Shown: positions 17,776-26,503, counted from the first letter of the stretch. The stretch is DNA of 64,000 nucleotides from Legionella_A sp963772805 (GCA_963772805.1 CAVYYU010000003.1:408400-472399); one strand, 5' to 3'. The notes: generated by a model from the sequence alone, not told the origin. Numbers and translations: made by a program.

Positions 17776-19689
17776 TTAGTGTTTCTGTCGGGGTGCCTTT
17801 TCGTGTTTCTGCTCGGTATCCATATCTGAATCTTTTATGGCTCCATTTCCTTGTGCAAAAAAACGGTTAGTATTGTTAGTAACCAAAATTTCAAACGTTT
17901 TTCGGGGCATTGTTTCTAGTTGTTCAATAGACAGCTCCCCATCGGAAAAAAGCTTGTGGATAGTAGTATATCGTAATTTTACAAATGCATCGTTGGATAA
18001 ATTAAATAATTGATTAGCAGATAGCTTCCCACTCTTGACTAGATTTGAAACAGTATAATAGGTCAGTTGTTCAACAATTCGTTTGGGTAGCTTTGCCAGT
18101 TCGTCTATCGATACGGCTCCTGTGAAAACAAGATGATAAATATTCTGCTGTCCAAGGAGTGAAATCATCTCTCCAGATAGGGTATCTATATCTTTGATGG
18201 CGATTCTACCAACGCCAACAAGCGATGAGATAGAGGTATATAATAGGCTATTTGTCGCCTTATCGGAGAGTAGTCCTACTTCAACAAGCGATATTTTACC
18301 AGCACTAAAAAGTACAGCGATATGGTTTAGCTGAAGATTATCAATCGTTTTCCTGGGGAGTGTATCTAATTGCGAAATCAATAATTTTCCGTTTGTAATA
18401 AGCAAGAAAATAAAATTATTTTGCAAGATTTCGATTGTATTGTTAGATAGGGTTGCTAATTCATCAAGTGAAACTATTTTGTTATAAAACAGTGGATAGA
18501 GTAGGTCATATTTACTATTTAACGCTATTTTTTTCGAGATAAAACATAAGCTCTCTCCTTGCATCAACTGGATATAATTGCCATTCCCTTTGGGTTTTTC
18601 AAAATAAATATTTTGATCTCTTTTTACATGGGTAGACAGGTACTTCGAAAAATATAACTGCATCATATTGAAAACTTGTTGCGCTGGTGTTTGGGTATCG
18701 TTGAGCGCTTCACTATTTTTTAATATAAATTGGTACATTGCACCATAAATCGTTTGATATGGAAAAAAATCCGGATCTATATTTTTATTCAACCAAAAAT
18801 TACGGCGCACTACCAGATCAATCAACAGCAACCAAGTCGTTTCAATAAAAGGTGATGGTGAAAACAATCCGGCCAATTTTTTCTCGGTCGCTACCGATGC
18901 GCTCAGCAGTTTCAGAAAGTCTTCAGTTATCTTGTGGTTTGAGGGATCATCTCGCTGTTTATCTGTGTATTTCACAAATTCGATGAATTCCATATCCAGG
19001 CAGTTCCAGATTTCTTTAGACCAATGAATTTTTGTCTTTTCACGTACCAAGTTTATCGCGCTTAACCATGCTTCATACAGTGGGTTGGCAATTGTGCTGG
19101 CTATTTGTATGTGTAATTTATCGTGCAAGGACAAATAAAAAGATTTTGCCTTGACGTGATGGAATGTTTTAGCGTTCTCAATGCCTGGGTAGCTGACAGC
19201 ACAGTAGCGGCCATATCGTTGTATCGAGAGGTCCATTTCATCAATGCTTTGTTCGCCTAGTCTTGGAAAAATAAATTTTCCATGTGCGCCATAACGAAGC
19301 TCAGTTAACACACCAATGGCACCTGCGCTCAATGTAGTTAATATTCTTTTGACTGGTTTAAGATAGCGATGAGTATCTTTTGATTTTTTTGATCTAGAAA
19401 CTAATGCGCTATTTTGTGTATCCACATCGCAGTTGATAATACGCAACGCGGCTGCCGAACTGACCAGGTCGTCTGTTACATCAAGGTTTTTATCATCCGA
19501 AAATATAAAAAAGTACCATTCTGATTTCGGTTTTTTTCTTATTTCATTCATGAAGGCATAGTGTGCTTCTGGCTTGATAAATCCAGACAAAATATCCCGC
19601 GCTTCATCGGTGAGCGTTTCTTGATCATTCATCATGGGGATAATACGAATATCTGAGAATTCAATCATGATGATTCGCAAGTCAAGCAA
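17776..19689 (-). CDS. unrecognised protein with seven 30-residue C-terminal repeats (main frame)
   Basis: The longest start in this frame is a TTG at 19689, giving 637 residues, but the frame is open up to 19803. The upstream sequence encodes plausible protein that joins the fragment at 19749-19958, so the true start was probably at 19958. The central part (about 40-380) has no motif I recognise. From residue 398 to 607 there are seven gapless 30-residue repeats, with Leu at positions 3, 14, 17 and 25 and Gly at 7 in most copies. They probably form a helical solenoid. The C-terminus is short, charged and His/Lys-rich. This architecture suits a protein-binding effector, but no function can be assigned. 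Confidence 0.75.
   Translation of the reverse strand: MLDLRIIMIEFSDIRIIPMMNDQETLTDEARDILSGFIKPEAHYAFMNEIRKKPKSEWYFFIFSDDKNLDVTDDLVSSAAALRIINCDVDTQNSALVSRSKKSKDTHRYLKPVKRILTTLSAGAIGVLTELRYGAHGKFIFPRLGEQSIDEMDLSIQRYGRYCAVSYPGIENAKTFHHVKAKSFYLSLHDKLHIQIASTIANPLYEAWLSAINLVREKTKIHWSKEIWNCLDMEFIEFVKYTDKQRDDPSNHKITEDFLKLLSASVATEKKLAGLFSPSPFIETTWLLLIDLVVRRNFWLNKNIDPDFFPYQTIYGAMYQFILKNSEALNDTQTPAQQVFNMMQLYFSKYLSTHVKRDQNIYFEKPKGNGNYIQLMQGESLCFISKKIALNSKYDLLYPLFYNKIVSLDELATLSNNTIEILQNNFIFLLITNGKLLISQLDTLPRKTIDNLQLNHIAVLFSAGKISLVEVGLLSDKATNSLLYTSISSLVGVGRIAIKDIDTLSGEMISLLGQQNIYHLVFTGAVSIDELAKLPKRIVEQLTYYTVSNLVKSGKLSANQLFNLSNDAFVKLRYTTIHKLFSDGELSIEQLETMPRKTFEILVTNNTNRFFAQGNGAIKDSDMDTEQKHEKAPRQKH
17869..18498 (-). 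repeat. seven tandem 90-bp coding repeats
   Basis: These bases encode residues 398-607 of the protein above as seven consecutive units of exactly 30 residues (398-427, 428-457, 458-487, 488-517, 518-547, 548-577, 578-607). The protein pattern is regular while the DNA has diverged, so the duplication is old and selection has held the spacing. Units open with a pattern such as NLVKSGKLS and close with a hydrophobic residue, usually Ile. Confidence 0.85.
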
Positions 19690-19748
19690 AGTGATAATTT
19701 GCTCTTTTGTTATCCATTCTTTGGAGTATGCAAATGCAGCATTGATGG

Positions 19749-19958
19749 CTATCGCATCCGGTGACTTGAGATCGTTGAGCCCCCACTTGCTGACAAGCCC
19801 GCCTTATTAAGATTATCGACAAACGCGCCGACCTCTTGCTCATTGAGCTTACTGAAGTCCAGTTTATGTTTTCCACAAAAATCGTAAAATGGGTTGACTG
19901 GCTCTACAACCATTTCTATTTTTTCGGAGCATTTTTGCTCGTTATGTGATGTGGGCAT
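19749..19958 (-). CDS. N-terminal fragment of the repeat protein, separated by a frameshift
   Basis: The frame starts at ATG 19958, with AGGG about nine bases upstream, and runs to a stop at 19749. It encodes MPTSHNEQKC and a helical region, KLNEQEVGAFVDNLNKAGL. Adding one G to the G5 tract (C5 on the plus strand at 19780-19784) joins it without a gap to the main frame, giving one protein of about 727 residues. The residues after the G tract in this frame are therefore probably not part of the original protein. Confidence 0.6.
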   Translation of the reverse strand: MPTSHNEQKCSEKIEMVVEPVNPFYDFCGKHKLDFSKLNEQEVGAFVDNLNKAGLSASGGSTISSHRMR

Positions 19959-20056
19959 AATCAAACCCTATTTGGATATTACGGCAAATTATAAACTATT
20001 TGCATGTGCTCTGGTAATTTATGTTACAATTTATGCTCATACATTAAACAAAATCA

Positions 20057-20596
20057 ATGATGCCTCTTATTAATTTCTTTAAAAAACCCAATGCGTCTAA
20101 AAAAGTAAAAGCTGGTGGACCTGCACCAGAAGATCAACTTTTAGCGATGGCACATGACCAATATTGGGTCGTGTTAATATCAAATATGCAGCTATTATCG
20201 AAGTGCACCAAAGGTAGCATATTATGCGACAGGGTTAATGCATTTAAACACGCTCTACAGACTTATGGACCTACCGGCAATGGGTTACCAGACTTGCGCC
20301 AAAATGAAGGCAAGGCCAAAAATCATGTGTATCATGGTCATGTTAAGGATTCAAATGGCACGACGTATGTACTTGAATGGGCAGTTATTGATAACAAAAA
20401 AAGAATCATGGTATTGATTAATTTTGGCAGCCACGAAAATTATAAATATCAGCAGCTCCCGCTTAGTAAAACTGAGTGCGGAAAAATATTGTTATCAGAC
20501 ATAAATAAAAAAATTTATAACAATGCTCTGGAAAAAATGATTGAAGCTAAAGCAAAAGTAGAGCGTGTGGAAATAAATTACCGCAAACAGATTTAA
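20057..20596 (+). CDS. unrecognised 179-residue protein
   Basis: Starts at a double ATG and is divergent from the repeat-protein gene across about 100 AT-rich bases. A Lys-rich N-terminus is followed by helices, then a beta-rich core (NHVYHGHVKDSNG, VLEWAVID, IMVLINFGSHENY) and a basic helical end. The strand order and the GSHENY element are faintly like RelE/HigB-type toxins. That is pattern-based only, the N-terminal half has no counterpart, and no antitoxin is next to it. It may equally be an effector of unknown fold. Confidence 0.55.
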   Translation: MMPLINFFKKPNASKKVKAGGPAPEDQLLAMAHDQYWVVLISNMQLLSKCTKGSILCDRVNAFKHALQTYGPTGNGLPDLRQNEGKAKNHVYHGHVKDSNGTTYVLEWAVIDNKKRIMVLINFGSHENYKYQQLPLSKTECGKILLSDINKKIYNNALEKMIEAKAKVERVEINYRKQI

Positions 20597-21333
20597 CAAA
20601 AATATTGTTCGTATTGGCGGCGCGTATTAAGTATCTGTAGTCATGGACTTGCTAATGTATATTTTCTCATATTGATGCAGATTGGGCATATGATGAGATA
20701 TGAGAATCCACACAATGAAAATCACCCTGTCTTGAACGAGTGACCGAGATATTTACCTGGCAAAAATAAAGCAATTAATGCTGCAATTCCTGTATTCAGT
20801 AAGCCTATTATGGAATTATTAAAAAAATTAGGTCGTGTATCTATTTATTAAAATGCAATTTAAATATCAATGCGTTATAAACTGATTTAATTTGGTATTT
20901 ATTGATAAAAAAGGGATGTAATGTGTAGTGGTTGCATGGAGATTGGTTGGTAAGTTGCAAATCCCATATTTTGTAGAGGCCACAATCCTTTGTGTAGGTT
21001 CCTTCCAGAAAAGTCCGTTTTGTTATTTGCAACTCCCAGCTTTCAATTATATTGAATCAACCTATTCAGAGCATTAAGAGTAAAGAGGAAAACAAAGCAA
21101 GAGTTTTCTTATTCTTGTGATATTTCTAGTTTGGATAAAGGCTGTTAATCAGCTCGATGAGTTGACCCAGCTTTAGTGTCTCAAGTTGACCCTTGATTAA
21201 TGCATTAAAAATCAGTTGCTTGCGGTTCAGCTACTGCGGTTAACTGTGATGCTGGTTTACCTCATAAAAGGGTATTTTCTCATACCGATATAAATAGATA
21301 CAATCTGGTCTTAAGTGAACAGATGATTGATAT
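20597..21333. other. 737-base AT-rich gap without a convincing gene
   Basis: Only short frames with poor composition occur. Two inverted repeats are visible: TTCTCATAT (20664-20672) with ATATGAGAA (2098-20106 within the 20 kb block, that is 20698-20706), and AGTTGCAAAT (20953-20962) with ATTTGCAACT (21025-21034). The right end probably carries the promoter of the cyclase-like gene. It could be decayed coding sequence, but no parent gene is recognised. Confidence 0.5.
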
Positions 21334-22269
21334 ATGTGCTATATTATGACAATATGCATTAATATTGATCTAATTATGCGAGATGAAATTCCTTTCATGA
21401 TGCAAGTGGCTGATAACGACAAGCTTGCAAGTATAAAAACTGGAATATCTGCAATGCAGGCCGCAGGAGCTCAGCCTGAATTTGTCGCAGCCAATATGCT
21501 GCAAGCAAGCGCGATGAATTGTGCTGTGATTTTACGAGCAGGGTCTCCTCCTCAATACAATAAACTTCGAAGTCCAAAAAGTGGTCTTAATTTATCAAAA
21601 ACAAGTAATCAAGGCTTTTTTAAAGGTTCTCTAGCAAAAGAAGCACAATTTGCTCGCATTGAATTGGACGCTAATAATCATCAAGCGACCAGAGCACATC
21701 ATGAGAAAGATAGCGCACATCTTAAGTTGCCACCCACCCATAATGATTATCAACACACGAAACAATTAGACATTAACATGATGGATATATTGCGGGAAAC
21801 CGGCCAATCTGGAGACTTAAATATCCTTGGTTTTGATAAAGAAAGCGGAATAGCGCGGTTCGGCTATCGTGACGGGAAGGGACCAGAAGGATTTTCAGGA
21901 CAATTTGTAGTCAATTTAAATCTTGACAATGAGTTACCACAATTTTTTTCAAGACCTTGGGATCGACCCGAACATGATCCAAATTGGGATGCTGAGAAAA
22001 AAATCATTAGCAAGCCGGAGGCTTTGAAAGATATCCCTGATTCCATATATGAACGCTGCTTTAATCAAACTTTCTACCTAAGTTACACAACAGATAAAGC
22101 GACCCATCCCAAACCAGAGGATTTGATCAATGCCGAAGTATTTGCAAATCGACCCAGGAGTGCGGAGGAGTTCAAACAAGCAATGGGAGAGAATCATCCT
22201 AAATATTTTCTTGTGAAGGACAAAGATGTATTGCCGGATATATTCTCAGCTTTACAAGAAAAGCCTTGA
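21334..22269 (+). CDS. edema factor/ExoY-like nucleotidyl cyclase, N-terminal half
   Basis: Frame of 311 residues. Start options are ATG 21334, 21376 and 21397/21400; none has a strong ribosome site. Residues 64-100 align by eye with the first catalytic block of anthrax edema factor. R68 in VILRAG matches R329. K82 and K89, spaced K-x6-K in KSGLNLSK, match K346 and K353, followed by TSNQG where the family has SSDWG. The frame ends at TGA 22267-22269, shortly before the sequence that continues the homology in another frame. A soluble cAMP/cGMP-type toxin split by a frameshift is the best reading. No signal peptide is visible, so export would be by a specialised secretion system. Confidence 0.7.
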   Translation: MCYIMTICINIDLIMRDEIPFMMQVADNDKLASIKTGISAMQAAGAQPEFVAANMLQASAMNCAVILRAGSPPQYNKLRSPKSGLNLSKTSNQGFFKGSLAKEAQFARIELDANNHQATRAHHEKDSAHLKLPPTHNDYQHTKQLDINMMDILRETGQSGDLNILGFDKESGIARFGYRDGKGPEGFSGQFVVNLNLDNELPQFFSRPWDRPEHDPNWDAEKKIISKPEALKDIPDSIYERCFNQTFYLSYTTDKATHPKPEDLINAEVFANRPRSAEEFKQAMGENHPKYFLVKDKDVLPDIFSALQEKP

Positions 22270-23437
22270 ATCAAAAGGAGACCTTAATAAAATCATTCTT
22301 GAAACGTATGACAAAGGCGGTCATATTGTCGCAGGAGATTGGGATGGCATGGCACTGGGAAATCCACCTGGAATTAATCCCGAATATACTAAAATTTTCA
22401 ATACGTTTTCTCCTCAACATGGGCAGGATAACCAATTTGATTTGATGATCAGATCGGAAGCTTACCTAAAAGAAAAAAAGGAACACGCCAACAGTCAACC
22501 AGAACAGGAACGCAGTGCGTTTGATAAACTGATATTAAAAGTTGATAAATTTCAAGATATTGTCAGTGATTTTGCGCTTGCACGTGCTGGATGCGTCACA
22601 CCCCATGAGTTTGTGTTTCAACAGCTGGTCAATCATGCTTATCGGGATGAAGCCAACCAGGCCTATGGCGAATCCTACGATATGGCTTCTCTTCAAGCTG
22701 TGATGGATAGCGCTTTAGAGCACATTCGAGATGGCATGTCACCTACTGAGCTGGTGAATGTTTCCCGAGATGAGCTTAAGGATTTCCTTAACAAATCAGG
22801 TAAAATGCCTACTGCACCAGTATTTAATGAACTGGTTCAGCACTTGCAGTCTCACTTGATCCTTGCAATTAAATCACCCGAAATCCCATACCAAATTCCG
22901 CACGTCCAACACGACTCAAATATTCAAAATTTGTATCAGCATGGATTCGACATGAGAAATCCATATGGAAGTAACCTGGAAGGAGCATGGCTCATCGTGC
23001 TTCCGGATGGAGGAACGCTATATGGTAAGACTCAGGAGGCGTTAATTGAAGTTATATTAACAGGTGATTTTCTGCAAAAAAACCAAATTGACATTAACCA
23101 CGGCGCCAACATGAGTGCCGGTTGGGATAAAGTTATTGCTCGTCAAATTGAGCTTAAACAATCCATTCCTGAAGAAACCATGATCAAATATATAGAGCAC
23201 CAAACGGCATGGTCTAAAAACGCGCATCGGGTTGAGAAATTAACCACGCCCAGTTATGATGACCTCAAGGTGAACAAATCCGTTGCCGAAACGAGTCATG
23301 CCGTTCAACCCGATGAGTTATATAAAATACAAAGGTCACTTAAAGATAGAATGGCCTCATTAAGGGAATCAGAAAACAAACCTAAACATGAGGCTGAACT
23401 TGATATTGAAAAAACATCTACTTTAAAGCCAAGCTAG
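22226..23437 (+). CDS. edema factor/ExoY-like nucleotidyl cyclase, C-terminal half
   Basis: Continues the preceding frame shifted by one base. The nominal ATG at 22226 overlaps the end of the first half, but the frame is open from 22217, so it may not start independently. D38 and D40 in VAGDWDGMALG match the metal-binding D491/D493 of edema factor (ADYDLFALAP). H239 and N245 in QHGFDMRN match H577 and N583 (H-G-x4-N). The next stretch, WLIVLPDGGTLYGKT, parallels IIINPEG-type sequence of that family. With the first half, the complete catalytic set is present. The C-terminal 100 residues are charged and Lys/Glu-rich. The calmodulin- or actin-binding insert cannot be judged. Confidence 0.75.
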   Translation: MYCRIYSQLYKKSLESKGDLNKIILETYDKGGHIVAGDWDGMALGNPPGINPEYTKIFNTFSPQHGQDNQFDLMIRSEAYLKEKKEHANSQPEQERSAFDKLILKVDKFQDIVSDFALARAGCVTPHEFVFQQLVNHAYRDEANQAYGESYDMASLQAVMDSALEHIRDGMSPTELVNVSRDELKDFLNKSGKMPTAPVFNELVQHLQSHLILAIKSPEIPYQIPHVQHDSNIQNLYQHGFDMRNPYGSNLEGAWLIVLPDGGTLYGKTQEALIEVILTGDFLQKNQIDINHGANMSAGWDKVIARQIELKQSIPEETMIKYIEHQTAWSKNAHRVEKLTTPSYDDLKVNKSVAETSHAVQPDELYKIQRSLKDRMASLRESENKPKHEAELDIEKTSTLKPS

Positions 23438-23460
23438 GGTGTTAAACGTGAGGAGTAAAT

Positions 23461-23796
23461 ATGAAAGAAGTAATAGATGAGTTACGCAACTGTATTAGAG
23501 CTATTGGTGTTGCAATGGCCGATAACGGATTAAAATCTACCGAAGAAATGAGCTCTTGGAATATGCTGACAACAGCAGTTACGAAGCTTGCACTTTCCCC
23601 GGAGAAAGCAACAACGGCATCTATGGCGAGTTTAAAACAAAGATTCATAGATGCTAAGGAAGAAATTACAAAACAATTAGCACCCGATGATCGAAAAAAA
23701 ATTGACTCGCTAGAGGCTTCAATTGATAAGACGCTTAAGAACATAATCAACCAAACTGTTGATGAAGCATCAGCGTCCAGCTCACTAAGGCCTTAA
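23461..23796 (+). CDS. small helical protein downstream of the cyclase-like gene
   Basis: A 111-residue, largely alpha-helical, Lys/Glu/Ala-rich protein. It starts 23 bases after the cyclase-like stop, with a good GAGGAG ribosome site, so it is probably in the same transcript. No known motif is visible. Size and position fit an accessory factor such as a chaperone or immunity-type partner, but it could be an unrelated small effector. It ends in a Ser-rich tail (ASASSSLRP). Confidence 0.6.
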   Translation: MKEVIDELRNCIRAIGVAMADNGLKSTEEMSSWNMLTTAVTKLALSPEKATTASMASLKQRFIDAKEEITKQLAPDDRKKIDSLEASIDKTLKNIINQTVDEASASSSLRP

Positions 23797-23873
23797 TGAG
23801 GCTTAACGACAACACCAGCGCTTAAAAATATAGGTTAAATTTCGCACGGCGCAAATCTTAACCCAAAAGGGGC

Positions 23874-24425
23874 TTAGTGGTTTAAAGCCTTATAAATATC
23901 TATAAAGGTTGAAACCTTGTCGATGTGTATAGGAATATTTAAACGACGGGCAATATCAGAAGCAGAAAAAATACCTCGAATATGATGCACTGCAGCTTCT
24001 ATGACAAGGAAATGCTGTTTCCCTTCATTCTTCAGCGTATCAATAATATCCTTGATGGTTGCGTTTTTTACATCGTTAAATTCGATAGCTTTCAAACAAC
24101 TTCTTGGTCTCATGATCTCATTTACAAGGATATCAGATCGATGTGCATGCTTAATAAGCGACATCATTTTTTCACTGATTAAATCCTCATAAGCAAGTAT
24201 GCCAACAAATTCGTCATGCTGTAAAACTAGCTTCAATTTAACATGCGATTTTTTCATTAAATCTTCTGCTGTCACCACATCAAGTGATTGTTCAATAACC
24301 AAAGGGGCTGTTTGCTTAAAATCTGTGAAAATATCAAGTGCTGGTGAGTCAATAGTAACTGTGTAATTTTCAGCTGGTTTGATTAGTTGATCAACGCTAG
24401 CAATCTCAAATGTTTTCAAAATCAT
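23874..24425 (-). CDS. CBS-domain pair protein
   Basis: A 183-residue protein with two CBS modules (about 40-95 and 105-178). CBS pairs bind adenosyl nucleotides and act as sensors or regulators. Typical elements are IFSASDIARRL at the end of the second module and ILAYEDLIS at the end of the first. No catalytic domain is attached and there is no operon partner, so the regulated target is unknown. Confidence 0.75.
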   Translation of the reverse strand: MILKTFEIASVDQLIKPAENYTVTIDSPALDIFTDFKQTAPLVIEQSLDVVTAEDLMKKSHVKLKLVLQHDEFVGILAYEDLISEKMMSLIKHAHRSDILVNEIMRPRSCLKAIEFNDVKNATIKDIIDTLKNEGKQHFLVIEAAVHHIRGIFSASDIARRLNIPIHIDKVSTFIDIYKALNH

Positions 24426-24605
24426 GATATCGTTTCCTTTTATATCAAATATTAATAAAAATAAGGTATTGGTTTCTTTGACCTTGGTTAGTTAATGTTT
24501 AATAGCCACCTTTTATACTGAGTTATATTATCATTCTCAGTATAAAAGTCTAAATAAAGTAATTTAGAAGTCCCCTGTTTAAGTCTATCTCATCACGGAG
24601 CTTAT

Positions 24606-24947
24606 CTATGGTAAAACATATATAATCAAAGCGAACAATCCTGCAGCAGCAATCAGTGGATGAATAACAGCCAATAATTTCCTAATGTTTTTTTTATCAG
24701 GGTCAATTATAGATAATGTTCTTCCCCCTAATGCTGCAAGAGTAAAAAGTATCAAGCTTGTGAGCAGCAGCGGAGACGAACCGGTTATAAAGATATAAAT
24801 TATTACAAGTAATAATGCGATTGTGGCGATCGATCCATGTATATACACTGCAGGTTTTGGAGCAGGTTTGTCTTGCAGCATTGCTGTCAAAATTATTAAG
24901 CCAAAGATTGCTGCAATAAAAAATAAAAAAATCGCGATAATTAACAT
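24606..24947 (-). CDS. small four-helix membrane protein, unknown function
   Basis: A 113-residue hydrophobic protein with about four transmembrane segments (2-22, 38-55, 58-75, 92-111), joined by short polar loops such as QDKPAPKP and DPDKKNIRK. No family is recognised. It stands alone in the accessory region. Confidence 0.6.
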   Translation of the reverse strand: MLIIAIFLFFIAAIFGLIILTAMLQDKPAPKPAVYIHGSIATIALLLVIIYIFITGSSPLLLTSLILFTLAALGGRTLSIIDPDKKNIRKLLAVIHPLIAAAGLFALIIYVLP

Positions 24948-25253
24948 ATAGGCACCATCAACTTATTCAATAATAGGGCGAAGTAAGGTTTTGTTGCATA
25001 GTTCATTAATTGGTCATAATGGCCGAGTATATTTAACCAATATTACCATGTCTGCTATTAAAATCATGCAAGATTTGCTCAATGAAAAAAAATTGGCGTA
25101 GAAATCGGGATGGCTTAGTTGATGTGAACACTTTTGGTTGAGTGGGAACTAATAAACCGGGCAGGTCACTCGGCGCCTAAAATTCAAGAAGTCTAGTATT
25201 TTTAACTAAACAAAGCTCACTTGACGCTGCCTATCGATCTACTGTGTTTTGGA
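24948..25253. other. 306-base gap, no clear gene
   Basis: AT-rich. The only item of note is a 17-codon frame at 25048-25101, too short to support. No repeats or terminator are evident. Confidence 0.4.
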
Positions 25254-25526
25254 TTAAGCGGTTATAGCCTGCCATAAATCGGAGGCTTTTTCACCAGGAG
25301 TTGGGTCTTTGAAAAGATTGAAACTAATTAATAAAAGAGCACTAATGCATAATGCAATTATAACTGGCACTGGGAAATATACTGCTACGGCGACCAAGCT
25401 GCCAATGATAAGACTGGCCTCTACTGGGTGTTGATATGCATATTTTCCAGCATTTTCAAAATTTTTGTATGTCCTATTGAGTGCTAATTCTGCTCTTTTA
25501 TGAGCGGATTCATCAAAAAAACTCAT
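25254..25526 (-). CDS. small membrane protein, unknown function
   Basis: A 90-residue protein. An amphipathic, basic N-terminal third (ALNRTYKNFENAGKYAYQHP) is followed by a hydrophobic hairpin at about 36-72 and a short polar tail ending DLWQAITA. The pattern resembles small membrane proteins that bind lipid or ribosomes, but nothing specific can be claimed. Confidence 0.6.
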   Translation of the reverse strand: MSFFDESAHKRAELALNRTYKNFENAGKYAYQHPVEASLIIGSLVAVAVYFPVPVIIALCISALLLISFNLFKDPTPGEKASDLWQAITA

Positions 25527-25699
25527 TATAAATCCTGTATGTTATTTTCTAAGCGACCATGATACCATAAAAATACGAGCCTTATGTATTTTATACATAA
25601 GGCTGCACCTATGTCGTCAGGTTAATCAAAATTGGGTCTGCTGTGCACGTGATCGCTTTTCTCAGACACGAGCAACGTTTTTTATTGATGTATGATGAC

Positions 25700-26503
25700 C
25701 TATATACGCACTAACCGGTTCACCCGCCCTTTATTTTTAAAATCGGTTGTTGTTATCACATCCGATTTCCCAAAAAAACCATGTGGAGTTTGTGGTTCAA
25801 CGCCACCTGAATTGTTCGAATTTCTAAATTTCATGGCTAATAGGCGGATTTTTTCGTCTATCTGAGCTTGATCCTGAGCATTAATTTTAGTTTCAGCTTC
25901 AGTTTCATAATGTTTATGGGCGACTTCATCTGCGTCTTCATTACCTGGATATTTTATTTTGATATTTTCAATTTCAAGACGACTTTTTTCTAACACTATT
26001 TTTATTTTTTCAAAAAGGTCATCAATTTTTGAAATATTGTAGTTGCAACTATTTACTAGAGAAGTAGTTCGCTCATAACCTATCTGCATAAATTGATCTT
26101 TATACGCTAAAAAATCTTTTTGTATTAACTGAAACGTTTCTGCTACGGAAGAATCATAGATTTTAAGTTTGTTCTTTTGAGTAATAAAATTATATTTGAT
26201 TTCTTGCAGTGAATATTCAATAGCTTTCGAAAATTTATTAAATAAGCAATAGTATTCTTTTATTGATGTTTGGTCTTTTTCAATGTCTTGTAATATTTCC
26301 TGGTACAGATGCCGATCACCTGTTTCATCTTTTTGTTCTAATATATATGCAAGCACTTGTTCGTCAGGATACTGCAGCGAAGGTATATAGCCTTTGATTA
26401 GAAATTTATATTCGGCAGTTTTCTGGAGTTCATAATAGTTTTTCTTTAATTTAGCAAGGTCTTTTTTTAAATTAGACGCTAATACCTGTCTCGCGATTAC
26501 CAT
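25700..26503 (-). CDS. coiled-coil protein, unknown function
   Basis: A 267-residue, strongly charged, mostly helical protein with several predicted coiled-coil stretches (about 10-35, 85-115, 160-185). It has no signal peptide or membrane segment. The C-terminal 50 residues are probably disordered (Asn/Ser/Gly-rich, then TPHGFFGKSD). The composition is typical of candidate effectors in Legionellales, but no motif identifies it. Confidence 0.6.
   Translation of the reverse strand: MVIARQVLASNLKKDLAKLKKNYYELQKTAEYKFLIKGYIPSLQYPDEQVLAYILEQKDETGDRHLYQEILQDIEKDQTSIKEYYCLFNKFSKAIEYSLQEIKYNFITQKNKLKIYDSSVAETFQLIQKDFLAYKDQFMQIGYERTTSLVNSCNYNISKIDDLFEKIKIVLEKSRLEIENIKIKYPGNEDADEVAHKHYETEAETKINAQDQAQIDEKIRLLAMKFRNSNNSGGVEPQTPHGFFGKSDVITTTDFKNKGRVNRLVRI

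Noticed and set aside
20841..21032. Short leftward frame in the 737-base gap
   Set aside because: Composition is random-looking and it has no start context.
25000..25020. GGTTTTGTTGCATAG stretch resembling an insertion-sequence end
   Set aside because: There is no matching second end and no transposase fragment nearby.
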